DNA of 64,000 nucleotides, taken from Papaver somniferum. Taxonomy: Eukaryota; Streptophyta; Magnoliopsida; Ranunculales; Papaveraceae. Below, one piece after another: positions 1 through 10,124 of the stretch. The notes beneath the pieces are model-generated. The model was not told the DNA's origin. It did no database searches and worked only from the letters and a program-made list of their open reading frames with translations. Position 1 is the first letter of the stretch. Each line of letters opens with the position of its first letter. A program made the position numbers and the translations under genes. Location: assembly GCF_003573695.1 (NCBI RefSeq), contig NC_039359.1, forward strand, positions 79,684,783 to 79,748,782. Reading direction: 5' to 3'.

Positions 1-346
1 TGAAGATCTGTGCGAAGTGTAGTCTGTGCGAGAACGAGTGATTGCACATGAGAGAGTGTATCACATAGAGATTCCGAAAATAAAGGATATCTTAGCTGTC
101 ATCCACTATGTAAGATCTTATATAAAGAGGAGGGTTATTACTTGTAGGAGAGAGATAGTTAGTGAGTGTTAGACAAGAAATTAGGTGAGAGAAAGTAAAT
201 CTAGGAGCAAGTAAGATTGTTTTAATACTTGTATCCATCTTGTAAACCGACTTATGTATTGATAATAAATGAAGATTTTAATGATGATTACCTAATATTG
301 ATTATAGTTATAGTGGAATGTAGTTGTGAGGAAACTTGCAACTACA
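1..346 (+). repeat. 5' LTR of the Tat-like element (3' part only)
   Basis: This stretch matches 29938-30284 almost base for base and ends in the same way (ACTACA here, ATTACA there). After it the sequences diverge: TTTTTGGCG, the primer site, on this side, and flanking LINE-like DNA on the other. The visible part includes the TATA box, so it covers the end of U3, plus R and U5. A handful of substitutions and indels separate the two copies, so the insertion is not very recent. Confidence 0.85.
119..127 (+). promoter_or_regulatory. TATA box of the 5' LTR
   Basis: TATATAAAG sits about 220 bp before the LTR end and is repeated at 30056-30064 in the 3' LTR. The position is right for a Pol II promoter that starts genomic RNA in this LTR. 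The role is inferred from sequence alone. Confidence 0.6.
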
Positions 347-350
347 TTTT

Positions 351-368
351 TGGCGTTAGAAACAGGGA
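351..368 (+). other. Primer-binding-site-like sequence
   Basis: TGGCGTTAGAAACAGGGA begins four T residues after the LTR end. TGGCG is the usual start of the tRNA-primer site in plant Ty3/gypsy elements. The rest is a poor match to the common tRNA-Arg/Asp sites, so the primer identity is uncertain. Confidence 0.5.
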
Positions 369-432
369 TGAACCTGTGACAAATCCTGTTAGTAAATCCA
401 TTAAATCTTGGAAAAAGTAAAATCTGAAAATT

Positions 433-596
433 GTGGAGAAAACTTTTAATTCTTTGAAATTAAAGATAGTGAGAATCGGATCTACTATTGAGCAAAGAAC
501 ATCAGCTAGAAGGAGCAATAGAATCACAGAAAGAAGAAGAATTACAAATCTTGATCACCAAGAGGAAAGAATAGAAGAAACTCAAGAAAATGAACT
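433..596 (+). pseudogene. gag: gag, N-terminal fragment before the CACTA insertion
   Basis: An open frame starts at ATG 433, 82 bp after the primer site. It codes a basic, Arg/Glu-rich segment (55 codons to 596) and then runs into the CACTA terminus. The same frame continues at 22402 once the CACTA and one copy of its 3-bp target duplication are ignored, with no stop at the join. This fixes both the start of gag and the insertion point. The segment has no recognised domain; charged, low-complexity N-termini are usual for Tat-like Gag. Gag would form the cytoplasmic virus-like particle. Confidence 0.7.
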
Positions 597-1160
597 CACT
601 ACAAAAAACCTGAGCATTGGCAACAAAACTAGTTTAGTTGCCTAATATGAGATTTTAGTTGCCAAAAAGAAAGGCAATTAATGGTAGTTGCGGAGGTTAA
701 GTTGTCGTATGGGGTGTTTCCAAATGTAAAGACAACTACAAAAAATTCCTTGTTGTTATTCGCACTTATGGCAACTTGAGTCATAATTGCCAAGTACATG
801 CCAAACATTTTAACAGCAAAATTTATAGTTGTCAGGTGGTTGCCAAATATTATAACAACTAATTTTATATCTTGTTGCAAATTTATTTAGCAATTAATTT
901 GATAGCTGCCAGATATCTTGATTTACAATTACAATAGGTTAAAACAACTAATTAGTAGTTGGCACAAGATTTCCGAATCATTGAACAACCAAAATTTGTA
1001 GTTGTCAAATGGTCTCTAAACCATTCAACAACTAATATCATGGGTAGCTGCCAAATGTTTACCTCATTGAGCTAATTATATGCAATTAAAGTTGCCATAT
1101 TTAGACGAATGAATGTTTAGCTGCTTAATCGCTTGGAAATTGAAACTTCATTGGGTACAG
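597..1160. repeat. Left subterminal repeat region of the CACTA
   Basis: After the terminal repeat there are many short words of the form AGTTGCC, GGCAACT, AGTTGTC and AGCTGCC in both orientations, roughly every 20-50 bp (for example around 614, 637, 656, 770, 826, 838, 1050 and 1090). In characterised CACTA elements such subterminal arrays bind the transposase-partner protein. Confidence 0.7.
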
Positions 1161-4027
1161 TGCCAGAAATATGTCTATAAAAACCTGCATTAATTAAAAA
1201 ATTATTTGGTCAAACATTTACCAGTGCAAATTCCAGAATTAATTACACATAATTGGTCAAACATTTACCAGTGCAAATTTTGTTTATTGACGTGCCAGAC
1301 ATTGGGAATACGAACCAACATTTATACGAATTACTTTAAATTAGGTAAATGCAAAAAATTAAACAATAAAATACTTCCAAAAATAACTTTTTTTATTTAT
1401 AGTTAATAAAAATACATTTATTATTCCAATGAAGCATTTCATAAAAGAAAACAAAAAATAGAGCGCTGGACTGCTGCTCATGATCACAATCTGATGGTGC
1501 AATGCTGCTTCCTCAGCTCGAGCAAATTGTCCTTCTCAACTATCATCTGATATGTAGCTTCTATTGCGCCTGACGTATTACATCATCACCATAATCACCG
1601 GTTGCATTTTACTAAACTAAACTGCAATGAAGTGATATCCAAGGGCAGAGTAGCTTTTCTATAACTCGGTGGCCTGTAAAGCAGTGTCATACAATATCCA
1701 AATCAACAAACTAAGAGTAAGATTAATCAACTTGCACAAAGCTTAATGGGAACTGAATAGAAGGTGACGAGTCTTTCATTCATTTAAACCACAAAGAAAC
1801 TATAAAGAATGGGATATATGGACATAGTCGCCCCAGACATTCTTAGCCTAACTGTGTAACAAAACTTTTGCTATTACTATTACATAATTCCAGTGACAAA
1901 CCATAAAAAATACAAGGAGAAAATAGCTCCGTAGTAAGTTAAAAGATACATAGAGTGAATTACATGGCCATACAAAATTTGAAACAAAGTTTTCAAAATG
2001 CAACTTACTTATCCAATTCGAATAAGTTAGGACTGATGTATGTAATCTTATTAAATCCTAAAGAAACTCAAGCATTTTTCTCTCTAAATATCTGCAAATA
2101 TAAGTGCCTAAATTTTCACTCGCACCATAGTACACAATCATGATTTTATAATATGAAAAGTTCTCTAGGTCCCTTCCAGGGCTAGAAATCATGTGCACCA
2201 TCTTTAAACTTAAGAAAAAAAAATCAATCTTAGGTGCAAACACTAGCATGACAAGTTAGCTACATGATACCACAACACACCGAGCAAATTAACCTCTACA
2301 ATATACTTCTTAATTAAGGATTCATAAACAAAAAATAAAATAAAAAACATCTGGAAACAAGTACGAACAGACTAACAAAGATATGTGAACCAACAAACTC
2401 ATGTACATTCACATCAAATATTAGAAACTAGAAACCCCTGAAGTCATATGCAAAACAATTAAGATGTTAAAAAAATATTATAGCAATTTCACTACTTCAA
2501 ATATGAACCTAAATAAATATCTTCAAAATTTACCAGCACCACTTCAAAATTAACTCCTTTATCAACTCCTACATCAGCAGATTGAACGAGAACAATAAAT
2601 TCAGTTAGCAAGTCTGTGAAGTAGCTAAAGAATCTGAGTCTAAAAGTGAAAACGGTCTAAATATTCAGGTAAATAATAATAAATGAGACAAGCATCGGAG
2701 CTAAACAGTCAACCCCACAAAAGAAGAAAAATCAAAAATTGATTAAATCTTCAGGTTAAAAGACAAACATCAAAGCCAGAGAATAAAAAAAAAATTAAAA
2801 TCAAAGTAGAAATAAAAATAAATTTTGAGTACCAAAAACCTGGGCAACCAATAATGTTGGTGCAAACGATATTTGGTTTTTCAGATTTTTTTTCTTTTTC
2901 TTCATCTCGATTTGGGGATAGATGATGAGTTTAGAAATAAAAATATGTGAAATCGAGTTAGGGTTCCTATAGTGTTAGTTTTCTCTAAGTGAGGAAGAGA
3001 GATAGGAGGCGGTGAAACAGGGGCGAAAGTGAGAGTGGAGGCAGCGATAGAAACTATCTTAGAGTTTTAGCGTTTTAAGGTTTTCGTTATCTTCTTCCAT
3101 TTTATACTCTTTTTGAGTTCTCGGATACCGAAACATAAAGATGAACGGTTGTGATTTGTAGCACGTGCGGAATTCACGTGTACATCTCTTAGTTGTAATG
3201 TAGCTAGGTTGAACGATTTTTATTTCCGACACCATTTTCATTGGTCTATAATGATATAGGGTTAGCTTAGCGCCAAGTTTCCAAAGTAAATCTAATCTAA
3301 CGGTTCTCATAGTTTTAATAATAGCACACATTTTTTATGGCTTAATGATTAGCTTGACACCATTGTGTAGGGTCCAAAGATTTTAGCATTTCTTTTGTAG
3401 CTTTAATAGATTTTTCCAAAATTATACTGCACAATTGAAAATACTAAATCTACAAAAGTTTTCTGATTAAATTTTTTTAATACTTTTTGAGTGAATTTTT
3501 TTATAAATCGAAAATTGTAGATATCTAAGCACATCAATTTGATCGAATGAACTTTAAAGACGAATAAAATTATATGGAATTAGACTTATATAACTTATTA
3601 AGCATTTTCGATGAGAGCATACGAACTACAAAGATAGGAAATTATGTCTTATATGTAATCATCTTAAGTAAATCTCTAAGCATTTATATCCAATAAAATA
3701 TAATAAAAAAAGACTCTGATTATAGTAAATATATTCCAGGGTCGGATAAACTTGCTAGGAACCGACTTCAATAAATCTGTAAGCATGTCCCATAAGAACG
3801 ACTACGTTATAGATTTATATAAATCTTTCGTGGACTTAACTTATGTAAATCTCTAAGATAGTCCAAAAAGATTTAACGAATTTCAGTATCGATTGATTTT
3901 TTTTTTTTTTGAATATCGGTTCATATAAATATCTGAACAACCGTATAACATTGGACAAACTACATATTCGAATGAATCTTCCATGAGATTAATTGATGCT
4001 AAGCCCTCATTTAGGGTTTAATTCCTG
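1161..4027. other. Left body of the CACTA, AT-rich, no coding region
   Basis: No ORF of note and no protein motif. The minus strand from about 3060 to 2830 looks like the start of a gene: a CT-rich leader, then an ATG with a run of Lys codons, then CAG followed by GTTTTTGG like an exon end. This may be a captured or element-own promoter and first exon. The rest (1161-2830 and 3060-4027) shows nothing I can name apart from a 27-bp direct repeat. Confidence 0.4.
1206..1279. repeat. 27-bp direct repeat, two copies
   Basis: TTGGTCAAACATTTACCAGT and the following seven bases occur at 1206-1232 and again, identical, at 1253-1279. Confidence 0.85.
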
Positions 4028-4032
4028 TTATG
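4028..4032. repeat. Target site duplication of the Athila unit (left copy)
   Basis: TTATG here is repeated at 17226-17230 directly after the other outer LTR. Confidence 0.9.
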
Positions 4033-4668
4033 TGGCAGGCCCGGAGATGTGTATAAAATTAAGCGAAATGAAACGCGGGCCTACAGTAATACCGCAAGTG
4101 CACGGTCGTCGGTTGTAGCTCGTGCAAGTACGGGTCGATCCACAGAGACTGGGTGTGTTTTGGAGTTTTCTAGCTATTTTGGGCTCCTAAATTGCTATTG
4201 TTGGGCTTTGAATACCCTTTGAGTAAATTGGGTTGAACTGAGCTTGGGCTCAGAAATGTGGACTATGGGCTTTGGTTTCAGTGAACTGATTTGAGCTTTG
4301 GGCTCAACAGTTCAACTGTGAATTGGGAGAAAGGTTGGGCTTGGGATAATTCTGAGCCCATTTCTTCTTTAAGATCAAATTCTTCCTTCTTGAGCCCATT
4401 TCTAGCCTTTTTGTCTTGTGCGCAACATCCTTCGCGGCTTCTTTGCGTGATTCCTCTTTGGCTTCCAACACTTTTCTGTTCTTTTTCGCTCCGCAACTCA
4501 TCCAAATTTTATTTATTACCTAAAAATGCAAAATTAATTAATAAAAACATTTATTCTTGAAAACAATGAAAATACAGAATATGGGATAAAATGTAGAATT
4601 AATGCACAAAAGATGAGTTAAATGCCAAAGAAAAAGGGATAAATATATACAATATTTGGCACTCATCA
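4033..4668 (-). repeat. LTR A (3' LTR) of the Athila unit
   Basis: On the plus strand it runs TGGCAGGCCC...CTCATCA. It is the same length as LTR C and differs from it by very few bases (one is CCC/CCT near 4360 versus 16915). On its inner side is AATACCCCCAAAC, the reverse complement of a polypurine tract. This marks it as the 3' LTR of a minus-strand element. Confidence 0.9.
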
Positions 4669-6180
4669 AATACCCCCAAACCTGAATTTTACTTGTCCTC
4701 AAGTAAAACAAAACTAAGGAAATCCTAACTATACCACTGTCGCTGGTCTCTCGAATGCATTTAGCGTATGCACTAAGCCTTTTAAACCACTAAGTGTCCC
4801 TAGTGGACGAGTGAAGTCTCGTGAAGGTTTACCAGAGGTGTGCCTACAAAACATAAGGACAAAATATAAGCTCAGATTCCATCAAACGTGACATGTGCAA
4901 AACAGTTTAAGCTCACAGCAAAATGGAGATGTCAATCTAGCTATCGAAGGCACAATCCTAGCACTGATAACAAAAAAAGACATGTGATAAGAGTGTAAAG
5001 TGTATCTACACATGTGTAAAGAAAGATCTGAAGTCATGACTACTAATCACCAAGAGATAGTTTCTCAGGCTAAGAACTGAGGTCGAAATCTAGCTAGCTG
5101 TCCGGACTTTACGAGAATTGTGAATGAGTTGGAGGTATTTCACAATTACTCGCGTTGTACATCAATGGCATACACCCTCCTTGCTTATTACAAAAAACAA
5201 CAAAATAACTCTTTACATGACTCTTATTTACATTGACTACTCTCTTTTTATTTTTGGAACAAGAGATGATGGAATTGAACAATACTTGATTTTTTTGTAT
5301 TTTTTTTTTTTTTTTTAAAACATGGAAACACTTTTGATACATAACAAAAAGAAACAAAAAATTACATGACACTTTGCAAGAGGTAGCCCTTTTTGATGCA
5401 CCCAGTTAAATTCGATGGTTGTCTTTCTTAATGTAACCTCCACCTTCTATCCCAACCAACCAAAGAACAAGCTAGTCCAGTTTCGTTCAGTATTCTAAAG
5501 TGATTGGCAATCGTAACTTCCTATCAAACACCTTGAAGATCGAGGCCATACATGTATTGGTAGATCGTGCGCGTGCAAATTTCTTATCACTATGTGAATT
5601 GTGCTAGAATCAGGGTGCCTAAATATCTAGACTAAGACTCCTAATAATTACATATTTGCACAAGAGTCAACATTTCAAGGTAAATGAGCTCCATTTTTAT
5701 GATTTTTCATTTTTTAATTTTTTTTTGAATTTTTTCGATTTTTTCAAAAGAAGAAGGAGTTCGTTTTCAATTATGGCATATTATCATGGTATCTACTCTA
5801 TACCCCCAAACCTAAACTAAACATTGTCCTCAATGTTTCAAAATATGGAAAGAATTATAAAACAATATATGAAGAGGAACATGCTGAGTAGAGTAAAAGG
5901 AGAGAGAATACCCGATTGTACGGCGAAAGCAGAATTAAAACTCCGTTATTCAAGGCAAAAATCCAACATATTTCAGCCGAGATCATATTGGATTAGCAAA
6001 ATATATACAAAAGGAACAAAAGGGTTTTTAAGAAATTTTATCTACTGGATTATATACAAAAAAATCACCATACACTAACAATCTAAAGAGTTGAGGATCA
6101 ACCCAAAAGAAAAAGTGTAGAGACAAAAACTTGGCAGGCCTGGAAAAGGGTATAGAAATTTTATCCCCGGGCCAAAAACT
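4669..6180 (-). other. Short second interior of the Athila unit: 3' UTR plus primer-site remnant
   Basis: 4669-6060 aligns throughout with 8567-9960, the 3' UTR next to pol. It begins with the polypurine tract (4669-4681) and has a second GTTTGGGGGTA-like tract at 5801-5812. No gag or pol remains. 6085-6180 resembles a short leader and ends in a shortened primer site next to LTR B. ORFs on either strand are short and AT-rich and look like chance frames. Confidence 0.8.
6164..6174 (-). other. Primer-site remnant beside LTR B
   Basis: On the minus strand TGGCCCGGGGA follows the LTR end after the linker AGTTTT. It looks like the full TGGCACCGCTGCCGGGGA site at 16566-16583 with the middle seven bases lost. 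The same linker occurs beside LTR C. Confidence 0.6.
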
Positions 6181-6639
6181 TGGTGGGCCCGGAGATATGT
6201 ATAAAATGAAGCGCAATGAAAACGGGGGCCTACAGTAATACCGCAAGTGCACGGTCGTCAGTTGTAGCTCGTGCAAGTACGGGTCGATCCACAGAGATCG
6301 GGTGTGTTTTGGAGTGTTTAGCTAATTGGGTTCCTAAATTGCTATTGGGCTATGAAGCCTTTTGGCTTAAATTGGGCTTTGAGTGCTAATGGGTTTGTTC
6401 ACAATAAAATGAACTGAGCTTGGGCTCAGTTAGTCTTTGAAGTGCAAATGGGCTTTGGCCTTAAACTTAGGCTTTTGATTAAGCCTGAATTGGATTGGGC
6501 CTTAATGAATTTGGGCTTTGGTTTTAAACAACTGGGCTTTGGTTAAGCCCACAGTTGACTGAATTGGGCTTCAGTTTGAAGTGAGCTTTGGGCTTGAGTG
6601 CACAACAATGAACTGAATTGGGCTCAGCTGGCTTTGGCA

Positions 6640-6845
6640 GGCAGCAGCAGTAGCAAGACTGCACAGCAGAAGGGCAGCAGCAGCAGTGAGCAGCAACAGC
6701 AGGGGAAAGCAAAGAAAGCAGCAACAACAGAGTTGCAGCAGCAGAGAAGGCAATGCAGCAGCAGCACAAGTGCTGCACAGCAGCTGCAAGGCAGTGGAAT
6801 AAGAGAAGCAACAGAGTTGCAGCAAGCCAAAAGAAGTAGCAGCAC
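6640..6845. repeat. GCA-rich low-complexity stretch in LTR B
   Basis: Irregular GCAGCA/GCAACA runs. It keeps several frames open on both strands (poly-Gln, poly-Ser and poly-Ala readings), which I take as a composition effect. A similar stretch lies in the leader at 16150-16530. Confidence 0.8.
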
Positions 6846-7500
6846 TAGAAGTAAATCAGCAAATGAAATGAACATGGAAGTAAAACAGTGACAGAAACAA
6901 AGAACAAAGCAACTACAAGCATAAAACAGTGCAAGATGAACCAAGGCCTAAGCCAAGGGCAGGGGTGATAAAGAAACTGAAATGGAGCAAGGCTAAGGTA
7001 GAATACATGCAAACAAATAGAATGGGAAGAGAACTAGCTTGCTATGAGCACTAGTTTCTCCCAATGCTCAATCAACACTGAAACCTAAGCATACACAAAT
7101 AGAATGGCAAGATAATCAACTTGCTATGAGAACTGATTTCTTCCATTGCACAATCAGTTCAATGCTTCAAAGATATCTAGCCTAGCATTCCATCAATTGT
7201 GACAGCAGTTTAAACATGACAGTGAACATTAACAAACATCAACAGGAGCATTACAACATTTAACATTAACATAACCAACTGAAATTAACAATGAACACAT
7301 TAACAGAAACACTAACAGGAATTAATTTAACCTAACATGATAAACTAACACTAACAGGAGGCAAAAGGATTAACAGTAACATCAACAGAACATAGTAGAC
7401 ATGAACATGAAACTGAACTGAAATTTAAAACATTAACAGGACATGAAAGTCCTGGATGCTGGCTATTCCAAGCATAGTTTCTACAACACACCCACACCCA

Positions 7501-7508
7501 TATTTATA
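7501..7508 (-). promoter_or_regulatory. TATA box in LTR B
   Basis: TATAAATA on the minus strand, in the part of LTR B that is absent from LTRs A and C. It would drive minus-strand transcription towards LTR A. Inferred from sequence only. Confidence 0.5.
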
Positions 7509-8039
7509 CCCACAGACAATTAGGGTTCTACCCATTTTTACCCAAAATATCAGTAGCTAGGGTTGGTGATTACTCACCCAATTTGACACAATCACTCCAT
7601 TTTGATGTCGACCCATGCTTCTATTTGTCCATCTCTACCTCTCCATGCCTTCAATTTCACTCTAGCTCGACCTAATTTACCTATTTCACACTTTAGGGTT
7701 TCGGTTGAAAATGTGTGGAATAAGTGAATTAGATGGACTAGGGAGATGGGAACAATGATGGGTTATCATTGTTTGACGTGGTGACAGAGAGTGGGTGGCG
7801 GAGCAGGTGGTGACAGAGGTGGAGAAGGTGGTGGCGGACATGGTGTCTCTGCAGAGCTGCAGAGGGGAGGTGATGGAGGAGAGGCTCGACTGTTTGGGAG
7901 AGAAGGGGGGTGTTTGGTTAGGTGGATGGGTTCGGTCGCTAGGGTGTGAGGCGGGTCTACCGAATCTTGATGTTCTGTGACTCTGAGCTGCGAGATGCGA
8001 AGATGGTAGGTAGATCGGACGGTGATGTGAAGTGAAGCT

Positions 8040-8262
8040 TGTAGCGACCGTCAGATTTTTTGATACAACGAAGTTAACGGCTCTAGATGGGGTTAGGTGT
8101 TGTAGTGTAAGGCGGAGATATCAAACGTTGATGAACAGCAAGGGAGCGACCGTTGGATTCAACAACCATCTAATCTGAAGGCTTGGAATTTCAGCGCTGT
8201 GGTGCTCGGCAGGGACATCAGATTTTGATGCTCTATGAGGGAGCGACCGTCGGATGCTTCTG
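8040..8262. repeat. Degenerate ~100-bp repeats in LTR B
   Basis: AGCGACCGT(C/T)(A/G)GAT recurs at about 8043, 8146 and 8245, with similar text (aacg, tctga, gatgctcta) around it. Confidence 0.55.
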
Positions 8263-8566
8263 AGAAATGATCTGATGGCTGAGAACGGAGGCGCTTTTGT
8301 GTGTAGAAAATGAGGTTGTGCGCACCATTCTTCGCGGCTTCCTTGCGTAATTTCTCCCGGCTTTTCACTACTTTTCTGCTCTTTTTGCTCCGCAAGTCAT
8401 CCAGACTTTATTTATTACCTAAAAATGCAAAATTAAGTAAGAAAAATATTTATTCTTGAAAACAATGAAAATACAGAATATGGGATAAAATGTAGAATTA
8501 ATGCATAAAAGATGAGTTAAATGCCAACAAAAAGGGATAAATATATACAATATTTGGCACTCATCA

Positions 8567-10124
8567 AATACCCCCAAACCTGAATTTTACTTGTCCTCAA
8601 GTAAAACAAAACTAAGGAAATCCTAACTATACCACTGTCGCTGGTCTCTCGAATGCATTTAGCGTATGCACTAAGCCTTTTAAACCACTAAGTGTCCCTA
8701 GTGGACGAGTTAAGTCTCGTGAAGGTTTGCTTAGAACGCACCTACAAAGTTCTAGGTCAAAATATAAGCTCAGATTCCATCAAATGTGACATGTGCAAAA
8801 CAGTTTAAGCTCACAGCAAAATGGAGATGTCAATCTAGCTATCGAAGGCACAATCCTAGCACTGATAACAAAAAAAGACATGTGATAAGAGTGTAAAGTG
8901 TATCTACACATGTGTAAAGAAAGATCTGAAGTTATGACTACTAATCACCAAGAGATAGTTTCTCAGGCTAAGAACTGAGGTCGAAATCTAGCTAGCTGTC
9001 CGGACTTTACGAGAATTGTGAATGAGTTGGAGGTATTTCACAATTACTCGCGTTGTACATCAATGGCATACACCCTCCTTGCTTATTACAATAAAACACA
9101 AAAGATGACTCTTTACATGACTCTTATTTACATTGACTACTCTCTTTTTATTTTTGGAACAAGAGAGGATGGAATTGATAAATACTTGATTGATTTTTGT
9201 ATTTTTCTGATTTTTTTTTTTTTTTCTGAATATAACACTTTTGATACATATACAAAAGGAAACAAAAATTACATGACACTTTGCAAGAGGTAGCCCTTTT
9301 TGATGCACCCAGTTAAATTCGATGGTTGTCTTTCTTAATGTAACCTCCACCTTCTATCCCAACCAACCAAAGAACAAGCTAGTCAAGTTTCGTTCAGTAT
9401 TCTAAAGTGATTGGCAATCGTAACTTCCTATCAAACACCTTGAAGATCGAGGCCAAACATGTATTGGTAGATCGTGCGCGTGCAAATTTCTTATCACTAT
9501 GTGAATTGTGCTAGAATCAGGGTGCCTAAATATCTAGACTAAGACTCCTAATAAAAATAGATATTTGCACAAGAGTCAACATTTCAACGTAAATGAGCTC
9601 CATTTTTTATGATTTTTCATTTTTTTAATTTTTTTGAATTTTGATTTTTTTAATTTTTTTGGAATTTTTCAATTTTTTCAAAAAGAAGAAGGAGTTCGTT
9701 TTTCAATTATGGCATATTATCATGGTATCTACTCTATACCCCCAAACCTAAACTAAACATTGTCCTCAATGTTTCAAAATATGGAAAGAATTATAAAACA
9801 ATATATGAAGAGGAACATGCTGAGTAGAGTAAAAGGAGAGAGAATACCCGATTGTACGGCGGCATCTCGATTAAAACTCCGTTATTTCAAGGCAAAAATC
9901 CATCATATTAGCAGTCACAATGGATGAGCACAAAATATACACAGAAGGAAATTTAACTAACACATTATCTACAAGAAAATTTTGGTTTTTAATGGGATTG
10001 GACTTTTTGGAAAAAATTTGGTTTTGTTGGGATACATTTGGTTTTGATGGGAAAACGAAAAATTTTGGTTTTTAGGGAAACATTTGGAAAACTGTTTGGT
10101 TATTTAGGGAAAGAGTGGACCAGT
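8567..10124 (-). other. 3' UTR of the Athila element, next to pol
   Basis: It runs from the pol stop (10124 side) to the polypurine tract at 8567-8579 beside LTR B. It has a second PPT-like word at 9737-9748 and no coding potential on the minus strand. It is a close copy of 4669-6060. A long internal 3' region with two GGGGGT tracts is common in Athila relatives. Confidence 0.75.

Larger units (their letters stand above)
6181..8566 (-). repeat. Internal LTR B of the Athila unit (2386 bp)
   Basis: The left ~230 bp and the right ~260 bp match LTRs A and C, and it ends in the same CTCATCA followed by the polypurine tract. It has about 1.75 kb that A and C lack. This extra part contains a GCA-rich stretch (6640-6840), a TATA box (7501-7508) and degenerate ~100-bp repeats (8040-8260). 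It is flanked by a primer-site remnant on one side and a polypurine tract on the other, and not by a target duplication, so it is not a separate solo-LTR insertion. Confidence 0.85.

Noticed and set aside
4278..4560. Frames repeated at 16835-17117
   Set aside because: They recur only because LTRs A and C are copies of one another; no known protein.
6524..6944. Cys/Leu-rich, Gln/Ser-rich frames on both strands
   Set aside because: GCA-rich low-complexity DNA in LTR B; no start context, domain or conservation.
6181..8566. LTR B as a solo LTR inserted later
   Set aside because: Flanks AAACT and AATAC do not match, and it is bordered by a primer-site remnant and a polypurine tract as in a working element.
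8567..10124. Envelope-like gene after Athila pol
   Set aside because: Some Athila elements have one, but this region has no long minus-strand frame or membrane segments; it is a 3' UTR duplicated at 4669-6060.
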